Assembly (NCBI RefSeq): GCF_900188345.1
Contig: NZ_FZOD01000013.1
Coordinates: 1 to 64,000 of the forward strand
From: Streptosporangium subroseum
GTDB taxonomy: Bacteria; Actinomycetota; Actinomycetes; Streptosporangiales; Streptosporangiaceae
Reading direction: 5' to 3'
Length of the DNA: 64,000 bases
The translations under genes were made by a program, and so were the position numbers. The notes under the pieces were generated by a model that did no database searches, had not been told where the DNA came from, and was given only the letters and a program-made list of their open reading frames with translations. The first letter of the stretch is position 1. Every line of letters begins with the position of its first letter. Shown one piece after another: positions 16,076-25,457 of this stretch.

Positions 16076-17254
16076 ATGCGCCGCATCGACCGCACCCGCC
16101 GGGACTGGGCCGCAGACCTGGGATTGTTCCTCTTCGCCACATGCTTTGCCGCCGTCAGCTCGCAGTCCGTGCCTGTCGCGGCCGACCTCGATCCCGTGTG
16201 GCGAGCCGCAGATCAGGTGGTCGGAGGGCTGGGGTGCGCGGCGGTACTTCTGCGGCGGCGTTGGCCGGTGTCGTTGGCGGTGGCGCTGCTGTTGGCGGGC
16301 ACCCAAGCGCACTATCTGACCGGTCCGGCGATGGTGGCGGTGTTCACGGTGGCCGCGGCCCGGCCGTGGCGAGCCACGGCGTGGGTGGCGGCGCTGGCCT
16401 TCGCCCCGCTTCCCGCCTTCCTATGGCGGCTGTCCGAGCTGCCCGGGGAACGGGCCGGCTCGGCGCTGACGTACTTCGCTCTGATCGCCGGGGCCATCGG
16501 GTGGGGGCTGTTCCGGCGGTCCCGGCAGCAGTTGATCGCTTCGCTGCGGGAGCGCGCGGAACTGGCCGAGGCGGACGCGGAGCTGCGAGCGGAGCGGGCC
16601 CGACGAGAGGCGCGGGAGGAGATCGCCCGCGAGATGCACGACGTGCTGGGACACCGGCTGTCGCTGATGAGCGTGCACGCCGGGGCTCTGGAGTTCAACA
16701 CGGACGCGCCCCGGGCGGAGATCGCGCGGGCTGCCGGGGTGATCAGGGAGAGCGCCCACCTGGCCCTGCGCGACCTACGCGAGGTGATCGGGGTGCTTCA
16801 CGCAGGGCCGGCGGGGGGCGAGCGACCGCAACCGGAACTGGCGGACCTGCCCCGGCTGGTGGCGGAGGCACGGGCGGCGGGCGGCCGGATCGAGCTGACC
16901 GGACCGCCGGACGGGCCGGCGCCGCCGCCCGTGGTAGGGCGGACGGCCTACCGGATCGTGCAGGAGGCGCTGACCAACGCGCGCAAGCACGCGCCCGGTG
17001 CGGCGGTCGCGGTACGGGTGACCGGGGGCCCGGCGGACAGGCTGACGGTTGAGATCCGCAACGCACTGCCGCCCGGAACGGCTTCGGGCGCGGGCAGAGG
17101 CGAAGGCGGCGGGCAGGGACTGATCGGGCTGGCCGAACGGGCTCGACTGGCAGGCGGCGAGCTGAGGGCCGGCCCTGCCGACGACGGGTTCCGAGTCTGC
17201 GCCTGGCTACCCTGGCCGACGGCGGACATCGCATCCACCGCAAGCCAGGGATGA
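16076..17254 (+). CDS. Sensor histidine kinase (NarL-partner, HisKA_3 type)
   Basis: A 392-residue membrane kinase. Four or five hydrophobic segments occupy about residues 1-150. A helix rich in Arg/Glu leads to the dimerisation domain with the phosphoacceptor His in REMHDVLGHRLS. A HATPase_c domain follows (YRIVQEALTNARKHAPG, GQGLIGLAERARLAGG). No extracytoplasmic sensor is seen, so the signal is unknown. ATG 16076 lies 7 nt after TAGATT (16063-16068), suggesting leaderless mRNA. Its stop is 14 bp before the regulator start. Confidence 0.93.
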   Translation: MRRIDRTRRDWAADLGLFLFATCFAAVSSQSVPVAADLDPVWRAADQVVGGLGCAAVLLRRRWPVSLAVALLLAGTQAHYLTGPAMVAVFTVAAARPWRATAWVAALAFAPLPAFLWRLSELPGERAGSALTYFALIAGAIGWGLFRRSRQQLIASLRERAELAEADAELRAERARREAREEIAREMHDVLGHRLSLMSVHAGALEFNTDAPRAEIARAAGVIRESAHLALRDLREVIGVLHAGPAGGERPQPELADLPRLVAEARAAGGRIELTGPPDGPAPPPVVGRTAYRIVQEALTNARKHAPGAAVAVRVTGGPADRLTVEIRNALPPGTASGAGRGEGGGQGLIGLAERARLAGGELRAGPADDGFRVCAWLPWPTADIASTASQG

Positions 17255-17268
17255 GGAGGAGTACGCGA

Positions 17269-17931
17269 GTGATCCGTGTCCTGCTCGTCGACGACGACGC
17301 GATTGTGCGGGCCGGGCTGCGCCTGATGCTGGGCGGTGCCCCGGACATCGAGATCGTCGCGGAGGCCGCCGACGGGGCGGAGGTGCCCGCGCTGGTGGCC
17401 GCGTACGGACCAGACCTGGTGCTGATGGACATCCGGATGCCGGGCGTCGACGGACCGGCCGCCACCAAGGCGCTCCGGGCCCAGCCAGACGCTCCGGAGG
17501 TACTGGTCCTGACTACCTTCCACACCGACGAGCACGTACTGCGGGCGTTGCGCGCCGGTGCGGCCGGGTTCCTTCTCAAAGACACCCCGCCGCAGGACAT
17601 CGTCACGGCCATCCGGACCGTGGCCGCCGGGGACCCCGTACTTTCCCCCGTCGTCACTCGCCGGCTCATCGTGCGGGTGGCGGGCGACTCCGGGCAGGAC
17701 GACCGGGCCGCCGTCGCCCGGGCCCGGCTGGCACTGCTGGCCGAGCGGGAGCGGGAGGTGGCCCGGGCGGTCGGGCGTGGCCGCTCCAACGCGGAGATCG
17801 CGCGGGAGTTGCATCTGGCGCTGCCGACGGTGAAGGCGCACGTGTCACGAATCCTGACCCGGCTGGATCTCAACAACCGCGTCCAGATCGCTCTGCTGGT
17901 CCACGACGCGAGCGCGGCAGAAGACGTCTGA
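17269..17931 (+). CDS. NarL/FixJ family response regulator
   Basis: A 220-residue regulator. The receiver has acidic residues in LLVDDDA, phospho-acceptor Asp54 (VLMDIRMPG) and Lys in FLLKDTPP. A C-terminal LuxR-type helix-turn-helix follows (AEREREVARAVGRGRSNAEIARELHLALPTVKAHVSRIL, about residues 155-195). GTG 17269 is chosen because AGGAGGA (17254-17260) lies 8 nt upstream; an ATG at 17251 overlaps the kinase stop. It pairs with the preceding kinase. Targets are unknown; the transporter downstream is one candidate. Confidence 0.93.
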   Translation: MIRVLLVDDDAIVRAGLRLMLGGAPDIEIVAEAADGAEVPALVAAYGPDLVLMDIRMPGVDGPAATKALRAQPDAPEVLVLTTFHTDEHVLRALRAGAAGFLLKDTPPQDIVTAIRTVAAGDPVLSPVVTRRLIVRVAGDSGQDDRAAVARARLALLAEREREVARAVGRGRSNAEIARELHLALPTVKAHVSRILTRLDLNNRVQIALLVHDASAAEDV

Positions 17932-18363
17932 GCACCCGCTCCTATGAAGAAGTCGCCGCACATGCCGGACGATGAGGCGGTCCTCCACCGGGTGGTGATC
18001 AGGCCGTCGCAGCGGCCGGCCGGCGGCTGACACCGCGGCCAAACCCCTCACCGGTTCATCTTGAACGATCTGTATGTGCGGATTCCCTCCTACCCGCGCC
18101 TCGTCAGGCTCGCACTGCCGGTCACAACCGACTTGGGCGGCGCCGGCGCCGCCGCGCCTGAAGCCGCGGTGCGGCCAGGTGACGCATGGTCTTTCCATGG
18201 CCCGATGGCGGTCTGATCTTGTCTGGCATGGATCACGCATGTGATAAATGCGCAGGTTCTCGGGGTAGGTCGAACTGACAGGCGGCCGGATCCACGACGT
18301 CGCCCAGACAGCCACAGTCAGCGTCAGCGAATTCGCAGGGGGAACGCGGCCGCCGGTATTCGC
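17932..18363. other. Intergenic region with no supported gene
   Basis: About 430 bp follow the response regulator. Plus-strand frames give only short pieces (a 28-codon ORF near 17944 and a fragment starting near 18063) without ribosome sites. A minus-strand frame of 179 codons has poor codon bias. It may hold decayed coding sequence. No clear promoter or terminator was identified. Confidence 0.4.
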
Positions 18364-18419
18364 GGTGGAGGGCTCGACGAACACGCGGACAGGTGGAGGG
18401 CTCGATGAAAACGCGGACA
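18364..18419 (+). repeat. 28-bp tandem duplication carrying the ribosome site
   Basis: A 28-bp block beginning GGTGGAGGGCTCGA is present twice in tandem (18364-18391 and 18392-18419) with two mismatches. The second copy holds GGAGGG and the ATG of the transporter gene; in the first copy the same position reads ACG. The leader and first codons were therefore duplicated, and one start codon is not functional. Confidence 0.8.
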
Positions 18420-19373
18420 GCTCAGCCCCAGGTCGGGATCACCTCGAACATGTTTGGAATCTCCTACGGGTTGGCCGGTCTGGCCACCTGCTGGGGGTAC
18501 GCGGCCATGCTGGGGGTGGCGCCCGCGCTGGTGGCCGACGTCCTGTTCATCGTCACCGCCGTCGTGTGGCTGGTGCTCATCGTCGGCTACGTGTCGCAGG
18601 TTCCGCACCGGTCCGGCGGCTGGCGCGCCGAACTGGCCGATCCGGTGCTGGCGCCGTTCGTGTCGCTGATCCCGATCGTCGGCATGCTCCTGGCGATCGG
18701 TCTGATGCCCCATACCCCCACCGCCGGCCGGTGGCTGTTCGCGGTCTTCGCCGTCGCCACCACCATCCTGGCCGGGTGGATCCTCGGCCAATGGATCACC
18801 GAAGAACTCGACCTGGACCGGCTGCACTCCGGCTACGTCCTGCCCGCCGTCGCCGGAGGACTCATCGCCTCCATCGGTGCCGCCCGCGCCGGCTGGACCG
18901 ACATCGCCCACGCGTTCATGGGCATCGGCGTCGTGTCGTGGCTTCTCATCGGCTCCGTCATCATGGCCCGGCTACTGTTCCGCCCCCGCCTGCCTGCCCC
19001 GCTGACGCCCACCCTGGCCATCGAGGTCGCGCCGCCCGCTCTCGGCGGCCTCGCCTATCTGGCCATCACCCATGACAAGGTCGACGCCGCCGCCCTGGTG
19101 TTCGGCGGCTTCACCGTGCTCGCCGTCATCGTCCAACTCCGGCTGATCCCCGTGTACCGCCAGTTGTCGTTCGGCCCCGCGTTCTGGTCGTTCGCTTTCC
19201 CGTACGCCGCCGTCGCCACCTTCGCCCTGCATTGGATCAACTACGGAAGACCCGCCGGGCACACGGTGTGGGCCTGGTGCGTACTGCTCGCGATCACAGC
19301 CTTCATCGCCGTGCTCGTCGCTAAGACAACGGTCGCCCTCGCCCGCCGTAGATTCCTGCCCCAACTCCGGTAA
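18405..19373 (+). CDS. TDT family transporter (TehA/SLAC1-like)
   Basis: A 322-residue integral membrane protein with about ten hydrophobic helices. The opening NMFGISYGLAGLATCW and the late SFAFPYAAVATFALHW match the repeated helix pattern of the tellurite-resistance/dicarboxylate transporter (TDT) family, which includes TehA and plant SLAC1 anion channels. The substrate is probably an anion; tellurite resistance is not implied. ATG 18405 is preceded by GGAGGG. It is a single gene with a duplicated leader. Confidence 0.85.
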   Translation: MKTRTAQPQVGITSNMFGISYGLAGLATCWGYAAMLGVAPALVADVLFIVTAVVWLVLIVGYVSQVPHRSGGWRAELADPVLAPFVSLIPIVGMLLAIGLMPHTPTAGRWLFAVFAVATTILAGWILGQWITEELDLDRLHSGYVLPAVAGGLIASIGAARAGWTDIAHAFMGIGVVSWLLIGSVIMARLLFRPRLPAPLTPTLAIEVAPPALGGLAYLAITHDKVDAAALVFGGFTVLAVIVQLRLIPVYRQLSFGPAFWSFAFPYAAVATFALHWINYGRPAGHTVWAWCVLLAITAFIAVLVAKTTVALARRRFLPQLR

Positions 19374-20080
19374 CCGCAAGCACCGCGGTCACGGCATACC
19401 AGCCGACAAGCGCCGTATGGACCGATCGGGCCGGCTGCCGGCCTGCGGTAACACTTTGAACCACCGTGGTGACCTGTGGTGATCGTCTCGGTGACTCTTG
19501 GTATTTTGTGGTGTTTTAAATATTTATGTCACTTATTGGTAGTTTAATGTGCTTTGCGATCTTTCTATCTATTTGTCCATATCGCGAATTGCGGGCCCGG
19601 GGTTCCTTGGGGTGTTGTGAACTCCGGGACGGCCTCGGTCCGCGTCACTGTCCTGGTTCCGCGCCGCGCACCGTGCCGGCGGCATGCCGGACAACCGAGC
19701 CGCGAGCGGATGCAAAGGCGAACGCACACGCGTGGCGGATGAATGGCCAGTTCGGGTGCCTTGCGTGAACACCTCGGCGGGGCACGGGCCGGCGCGGCAT
19801 CGCCGTCGCCGAACGCGAAACCGCGTTCGCCGCCTGTCGGCTCCATCCAGAGGTGGCGCCGCACCGGACAGGACGGCGATGGCACTTGATCAACGAAAAC
19901 CTGTCATTCATATGAACATTTGGGGGTGTGTCCGAATGAATACTGTATGTCTGTTCACATGGCATAAATACTTTGTTGTCGCAATAAACACTTTTTAGAT
20001 CTTTAGCAAACCTAAGTTTCTCGCTGCTGCATCGGCCGCCAAACCTGCGACCAGTGCCGGGTGTCGAGGAAGGACAGCGG
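19374..20080. other. Long AT-rich intergenic region
   Basis: About 700 bp with no supported gene. Two stretches, about 19490-19590 and 19900-20035, are strikingly AT-rich for this chromosome, and a GC-rich block separates them. Frames on both strands (80 to 194 codons) lack codon bias and ribosome sites. The second stretch lies just upstream of the ABC operon and probably includes its promoter; the composition suggests an insertion or transfer boundary. Confidence 0.45.
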
Positions 20081-21067
20081 ATGCTAGAGACCGACACGCA
20101 CAGGCCCCCCGCGGTCCGGGCTCGCGGGGTCACGAAGTCCTTCGGTGATGTGATGGCGCTCAACGGCGTCGACCTCGACGTGGCGAGTGGGCAGGTCCAT
20201 GGCCTGGTCGGCCTGAACGGCGCGGGCAAGACGACGCTCCTCGGCCTGCTGCTGGGTCTGGCGGTCGCGGACAGCGGCCGCCTCGAGATCCTGGGTACGC
20301 CGGTCGGGCGGACGCTCGCCGTACCCGACGGCGTCGCGGGCTTCGTGGACGGGCCCGGGCTCTATCCCTCGCTCACCGCTCGGCAGAACCTCTCGGCCCT
20401 GGCCTCACTGCGCGGGTACGACGCCGGGCGCGCCGCCGGCGTCGACGACGCGCTGGAGCAGGTCGGGCTCACCGACGTCGCCGACGACCGTATCCGGGGC
20501 TTCTCCCTGGGGATGCGCCAGCGGCTCGGGCTGGCCGCCGCGCTGCTCACCAAGCCGCGACTGCTCGTCCTCGACGAGCCGGCCAACGGTTTGGACCCCG
20601 CCGGCAAGCACCACGTGCACCGCGTCATCACCGGACTCGCCGCGGACGGGACCGCGGTGGTCCTCTCCAGCCACCGGATGGACGACCTCGCCGCGCTGTG
20701 CTCCGAGGTCACCATCCTCGCCACCGGACGGGTCGTCTTCTCCGGGCCTGTGAGCAAGCTCGCCGCCGAGAGCGGCGAGCTCGACTACCGGCTGCTCACC
20801 TCTGACCCGGTGGCCGCCCACCGGCTGGCTTCGGAGACACCCGGGCTCCACGTCATGCCCGGCCGCGACCCCGGTCAACGGCCGGACGCCGACGTCGTCG
20901 TCCGCGGGCCGGTGACGGCCCTCGACGAGCTGGTCGTGCGGCTCGTGCGAGCCGGCGTGGCGCTCCGAGAGCTGGGTCCCGTGGTGGCGCCGCTCGAGGC
21001 CGCGTTCCTGGCCCTGACCGGGACCGGCACCATGCCCGCGCAGACCGATCAGGAGGACCCGCGATGA
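20081..21067 (+). CDS. ABC transporter ATP-binding protein (ABC-2 exporter)
   Basis: A 328-residue ATPase with Walker A GLNGAGKTT, signature FSLGMRQRL, Walker B LLVLDEPANGLDP and the H-loop His in SSHRMDD. The signature reads SLGMR in place of LSGGQ, typical of ABC-2 (CcmA-type) exporters. The C-terminal 100 residues form an accessory domain. ATG 20081 follows GGAAGGA. It overlaps the permease start by 4 nt (ATGA), so the pair forms one exporter. Confidence 0.94.
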   Translation: MLETDTHRPPAVRARGVTKSFGDVMALNGVDLDVASGQVHGLVGLNGAGKTTLLGLLLGLAVADSGRLEILGTPVGRTLAVPDGVAGFVDGPGLYPSLTARQNLSALASLRGYDAGRAAGVDDALEQVGLTDVADDRIRGFSLGMRQRLGLAAALLTKPRLLVLDEPANGLDPAGKHHVHRVITGLAADGTAVVLSSHRMDDLAALCSEVTILATGRVVFSGPVSKLAAESGELDYRLLTSDPVAAHRLASETPGLHVMPGRDPGQRPDADVVVRGPVTALDELVVRLVRAGVALRELGPVVAPLEAAFLALTGTGTMPAQTDQEDPR

Positions 21068-22419
21068 CCGAGACCGTCACCCAACCCCGGGTCGGCGCCC
21101 GGCCGGCGCCCGTGACGCACGCCTACCGGTTCGAGTTGGCCAAGCTGCTCTCCCAGTGGCGGATCCGCCTGCTGCTGCTCGCCTGCTGGCTCGCCCCGGC
21201 GGCCTTCGTGGCCGTGGTGAGCCTGCAGAGCTCGCTGCCCACCGACACGGTCTTCGGCCGCTGGATGAACGCGACCGGCTGGTCGGGGGCGCTGGTGGTG
21301 CTGGACTTCTCGTGCAGCTGGGCGCTCCCGCTGCTGACGGCGCTGGTCGCCGGCGACGTCTTCGCCGTCGAGGACCGGCTGGGCACCTGGCGCCATCTCC
21401 TCGTGGCGGTGCGCTCCCCGCAGCGGATCTTCGTGGCGAAGACCCTTGCCAGCCTCACCGTGATCCTGCTGCTCGTGGCCGGACTGGCCGCGTCGGGCAT
21501 CGCCGGCGGCCTGGCCGCGGTCGGCAACCAACCGCTCGCCGGCCTGGACGGCCATCTCCTCGCCCCGGCGGACGCGGCCGGCACGGTCCTGCTCGCGTGG
21601 GCCTGCGTGCTGGCGCCGACGCTGGCATTCGCCGCGGTCGGTCTCCTCGGCTCGGTGGCCCTGGGCCGCTCCCCGATGGGGCTGCTGATGCCCGCGCTCC
21701 TCGCCCTCGTGCTGCAGCTCGCGCAGCTGCTCCCGCTGCCGGTGGCCGTGCAGCTGGCCCTGCCGAGCCACGCCTTCCTCGCCTGGCGCGGGCTCTTCAC
21801 CAGCCCGGCGCAGGCGGGACCCCTCCTCATCGGCCTCGCGGTGAGCCTCGCGTGGGCGGTCACCGCCACCGCGCTGGCCTACCGCCTGTTCCTGCGCCGC
21901 GACTTCACCGACCTCGCGTACGACGGGTCGGGTCGGCGCGTCCTCGTGGCGGGGGTGGTGCCGCTGGTCGCACTGGTCGCCCTCACCTTCGGCGTGATCT
22001 CCGTCGCGACCCCGGCCACGGGCTCGGGGATCGAGAAGGGGAAGCTGCAGGACTCGCTCGCCACGGCGTACGCCCACCTCTACCGGCTGCAGACGCGGGA
22101 GCTCCATCGCCCCGACGTCACCGAGGCCCAGCTGCAGGCCACCGCGTCCTGCGACAAGGGCGGCTCCCGGGTCCTCGATCAGGGAGCGGGCAACGACTGG
22201 CGGTGTGTCGTGTCCTGGCGCCTCCCCGGCGCGACCGCCGTGGGCAACGCCATCTACCAGCTCGACGTCACCGCAGACGGGCGGTACGTCGCCGATGGAG
22301 ACGGGCCGAAGGAGGTCAACGGCTACTTCCAGGTGCGCACCCCGACCGGGGACGCGCCCAACCCCCTGTGGCAGTTCGACGGGAACGTCGACCTGCTCGC
22401 AAGCACTACGAAGGAATAA
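21064..22419 (+). CDS. ABC-2 type permease with C-terminal extracytoplasmic domain
   Basis: A 451-residue membrane protein. Helices occur at about 33-55, 75-100, 125-150, 170-195, 200-225, 250-275 and 295-315. After the last helix come about 130 hydrophilic residues predicted to lie outside (KGKLQDSLATAYAHLYRLQTREL to the end). Two cysteines there (TASCDKGG, DWRCVV) could form a disulfide. This tail is not usual in ABC-2 permeases and resembles a small secreted-protein domain fused on. The preceding ATPase and following phosphoesterase are in the same operon. Confidence 0.85.
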   Translation: MTETVTQPRVGARPAPVTHAYRFELAKLLSQWRIRLLLLACWLAPAAFVAVVSLQSSLPTDTVFGRWMNATGWSGALVVLDFSCSWALPLLTALVAGDVFAVEDRLGTWRHLLVAVRSPQRIFVAKTLASLTVILLLVAGLAASGIAGGLAAVGNQPLAGLDGHLLAPADAAGTVLLAWACVLAPTLAFAAVGLLGSVALGRSPMGLLMPALLALVLQLAQLLPLPVAVQLALPSHAFLAWRGLFTSPAQAGPLLIGLAVSLAWAVTATALAYRLFLRRDFTDLAYDGSGRRVLVAGVVPLVALVALTFGVISVATPATGSGIEKGKLQDSLATAYAHLYRLQTRELHRPDVTEAQLQATASCDKGGSRVLDQGAGNDWRCVVSWRLPGATAVGNAIYQLDVTADGRYVADGDGPKEVNGYFQVRTPTGDAPNPLWQFDGNVDLLASTTKE

Positions 22420-22422
22420 TCA

Positions 22423-25167
22423 ATGCACGTCACGCGCCAGCGCGTTTCGAAGGCCCGTCTCGGGCGCTTCAGTCGGCCGACTGGCCGGCTCCTCGCGGCC
22501 GCCACCGCCGTTCTCGTCGTCGCCGGCGGGGGCATCGCCTACGCCTCCACCGATATGTTCGGCACCGACCAGGTCGGCCAGACCACCGACAAGGGCCTGG
22601 TCGTGTCCGGCGACCAGTACGTCAAGCCGATCGGTGACAGCCTCGTCATCAACAACGGCAAGATCATGTCGTCCTCGGTCAGCCCGGACGGCGCCCACCT
22701 CGCGGCCTCGGTCACCGACGGCGGGATGGCGCTCGCCATCGTTGACCTGAAGAACTGGAAGGTGCAGCAGCTCGTCGGCAACAACGCGGCGGCGAACCTG
22801 CGCATCAGCGGCAACGACGTGGGCCAGGAAGGCCCTACGTACTCGCCCGACGGCTCGCAGGTGTGGCTTGGCCAGACCGACGGCTTCACCAAGTTCACCG
22901 TGAACCCCGACGGCACCCTCGCCAACCCGACGTCCATCAAGATCCCGGCGGACGGGCCCAAGCACGCGCTGGTGGCTCAGCCGGTGTTCTCGGCCGACGG
23001 CTCCACCGTGTACGTCGCCGTCAACGGCCAGAACCGGGTGGTCGCCCTCGACGCGGCGACCGGGGCCGTCAAGCAGAGCTGGGTCGTGGGCAACGCCCCG
23101 CGTGGCATGGTCATGGTCGGCGACAAGCTCTACGTCAGCAACGAGGGCGGGCGTCCGGCGAAGCCCGGCGACACCACGATCAACTCCTACAACACCCAGG
23201 TGCCGGCCGACCCGAACACCGGTGCCACCACCACCGGCACGGTCAGCGTCATCGACCTGGCGAACCCGGCTGCCGCCGCCGCGAGCATCGACGTCGGTCT
23301 GCACCCGACCGCCATGTACGCCAAGAACGGGGTGGTGTTCGTCACCAACACCGCCACCAACGACGTGTCGGTCATCGACACCGCCAAGGACAAGGTCGTC
23401 CAGACCATCGCCACCCAGCCGTGGCCGCAGGCCTCGGTGGGCTACGAGCCCGACGCCGTGACGCTCACCGACGACGGTCACCTGCTGGTGACGCTCGGCC
23501 GCGCCAACGCGGTCGCCGTCTACCGGTACACGACGCCGCAGGAGCCGGTCAGCTACGTCGGCCTGCTCCCGACGGGCTACTTCCCCGCGGAGATCACCAC
23601 CGTCGGCAACGACGTGCTGGTCTCCAACACCCGCGGTGTCGACGCCCTCCGCCCCACCACCGCCGCCGGGCACGGCACCCACGACACGACGTCGAGCCTG
23701 CAGCGGTTCCAGCTGCCGTCCGACAAGGAGATCGCCAAGTCCACGGACACGGTCTTCGCGCAGAACGGCTGGGGCAAGAACGACGTCAAGGTGGCCCACG
23801 GCAACAAGCAGAAGGCCGAGCCGGTCCCGAAGCGCCTCGGCGACCCCTCGACCATCAAGCACGTCTTCCTGATCGTCAAGGAGAACCGGACCTACGACCA
23901 GGTCCTCGGTGACGACCCGCGTGGCAACGGCGACCCGTCGCTGGCCCAGTACGGCGAGAACGTGACGCCGAACCAGCACGCGCTGGCGAGTCAGTTCGGG
24001 CTGTACGACAACACTTACGACATCGGCACCAACTCCGCCGAGGGCCACAACTGGCTGATGCAGGCCGACAACCCGGAGTACACCGAGTCCAGCGCCGGCG
24101 AGTACCTGCGCAGCTACGACACCGAGGACGACGCTCTCGGCCACCAGCGGACCGGCTTCATCTGGACCGGTGCGCAGGCGGCGGGCAAGACCGTGCGGAA
24201 CTTCGGTGAGTTCCAGCAGTTCCTGACCAAGCCGGCCGACGCGAGCTGGCAGAACCTGTACTGCGACACCAAGAACATGCAGGCGACCGGGCAGAACACC
24301 GCTTACACCCTGAACTCGTCCTCGCCGATCCCGTCGCTCAACGACGTGTCGGTGCACGGCTTCCCGAAGTTCGACACCAGTGTCCCGGACATCTACCGGT
24401 CCGAGATCTGGAAGCAGGACTTCGAGAAGAACGGGCCGGCGAACCTGAACATGTTCTGGCTCTCCAGCGACCACACCGGTGGTCCGGCGAACGGGCCCGC
24501 TCAGGTCGCGGACAACGACCTGGCCGTCGGCAAGATCGTCGACACCATCTCGCACAGCGAGTACTGGAAGGACTCGGCGATCTTCGTCGTCGAGGACGAC
24601 TCCCAGGCCGGCCTCGACCACGTCGACGGCCACCGTGCCCCGATCCAGATCATCAGCCCCTGGGCCCAGCGCGGCAAGGTGGACAGCCGCTACTACACGC
24701 AGATCACCATGGTCCGCACCATCGAGCAGATCCTCGGGATCCAGCCGATGAACCAGAAGGACAGCGCGGCCACCCCGATGAGCGGGGCGTTCGCCAAGAA
24801 GCCGGACTTCACGCCGTTCACCGCGCTGCCCAACCGGACCTCGCTGACCGCGGGTCTGAAGACCCCGCCCGCCTGCGGCCTGGACACCCCTGCGCCGCAG
24901 AACCAGAAGCTGAAGGCCGCGGTCGCGGTGCCGACGGCGGTGCCGGCGGACAAGCAGGAGATCGCGGCGATCTGGGAGGCATGGAAGGCGCAGCAGCCGT
25001 TCACCGGACCCACCGCCAGGCCCGACTCCGCCAACCCCGAGCAGATGAACCATTTCTCGTGGTACGAGTCGTACGGGTGGACGAAGCCCTACCCGGGTGA
25101 GGACAAGATCTACACGCCGGACCAGGTGCCGGGCGCCTACATCCCGTCGTCGGAGAACGACGGCTGA
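22423..25167 (+). CDS. Secreted YncE-like beta-propeller / phosphoesterase fusion
   Basis: A 914-residue protein starting 3 bp after the permease stop. Residues 24-46 form a signal or anchor segment (LLAAATAVLVVAGGGIAYA). Residues about 60-430 repeat YVTN/YncE-type propeller blades (SVIDLANPAAAAASIDVGLHPTAM, DVSVIDTAKDKVVQTI). Residues about 475-800 are an alkaline-phosphatase-fold phosphoesterase with HVFLIVKENRTYDQVLGD, GHNWLMQADNPEY and the late metal site EDDSQAGLDHVDGHR. The activity is probably phosphodiester or phosphomonoester hydrolysis outside the cell. Tight linkage to the exporter genes suggests a joint envelope function (inference). Confidence 0.9.
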   Translation: MHVTRQRVSKARLGRFSRPTGRLLAAATAVLVVAGGGIAYASTDMFGTDQVGQTTDKGLVVSGDQYVKPIGDSLVINNGKIMSSSVSPDGAHLAASVTDGGMALAIVDLKNWKVQQLVGNNAAANLRISGNDVGQEGPTYSPDGSQVWLGQTDGFTKFTVNPDGTLANPTSIKIPADGPKHALVAQPVFSADGSTVYVAVNGQNRVVALDAATGAVKQSWVVGNAPRGMVMVGDKLYVSNEGGRPAKPGDTTINSYNTQVPADPNTGATTTGTVSVIDLANPAAAAASIDVGLHPTAMYAKNGVVFVTNTATNDVSVIDTAKDKVVQTIATQPWPQASVGYEPDAVTLTDDGHLLVTLGRANAVAVYRYTTPQEPVSYVGLLPTGYFPAEITTVGNDVLVSNTRGVDALRPTTAAGHGTHDTTSSLQRFQLPSDKEIAKSTDTVFAQNGWGKNDVKVAHGNKQKAEPVPKRLGDPSTIKHVFLIVKENRTYDQVLGDDPRGNGDPSLAQYGENVTPNQHALASQFGLYDNTYDIGTNSAEGHNWLMQADNPEYTESSAGEYLRSYDTEDDALGHQRTGFIWTGAQAAGKTVRNFGEFQQFLTKPADASWQNLYCDTKNMQATGQNTAYTLNSSSPIPSLNDVSVHGFPKFDTSVPDIYRSEIWKQDFEKNGPANLNMFWLSSDHTGGPANGPAQVADNDLAVGKIVDTISHSEYWKDSAIFVVEDDSQAGLDHVDGHRAPIQIISPWAQRGKVDSRYYTQITMVRTIEQILGIQPMNQKDSAATPMSGAFAKKPDFTPFTALPNRTSLTAGLKTPPACGLDTPAPQNQKLKAAVAVPTAVPADKQEIAAIWEAWKAQQPFTGPTARPDSANPEQMNHFSWYESYGWTKPYPGEDKIYTPDQVPGAYIPSSENDG

Positions 25168-25181
25168 CATAGGCTGATCAC

Positions 25182-25225
25182 AGAGGGGCCCCTGGCCGGC
25201 GACGTCGCCGGCCAGGGGCCCCTCT
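25182..25225 (+). terminator. Terminator after the phosphoesterase operon
   Basis: A perfect 44-bp palindrome (arms 25182-25203 and 25204-25225, centre GACGTC) lies 14 bp after the stop codon. It is followed by TCTGTCCCC, a weak U-tract. Confidence 0.85.
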
Positions 25226-25457
25226 TCTGTCCCCTGTGCGGCAAACGCAGGATTTGGACCATCGAGGTCCGCCCCGAGCGGAGGACTGCTCACCCGAGGG
25301 CAAATGCCCCGCCGCAGCCCGTCGCGGCCGGCACGGCCCCGGTGCGCCCCGCAGGAGACGAGGAAGAACGCCAGGCCCCCGATCTGGTCAACTGGCCTGC
25401 GTGGTGCGGTCGGTCGCCTTACCATCGGGCTCTCGGTGGCTGGGCGAGGGGGACCGC

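Noticed and set aside
17845..18384. 179-codon minus-strand frame after the response regulator
   Set aside because: Partly antisense to the regulator gene; no motif, no start signal.
19526..20229. Short frames (80, 104 and 194 codons) in the AT-rich spacer
   Set aside because: They cross composition breaks and show no coding bias.
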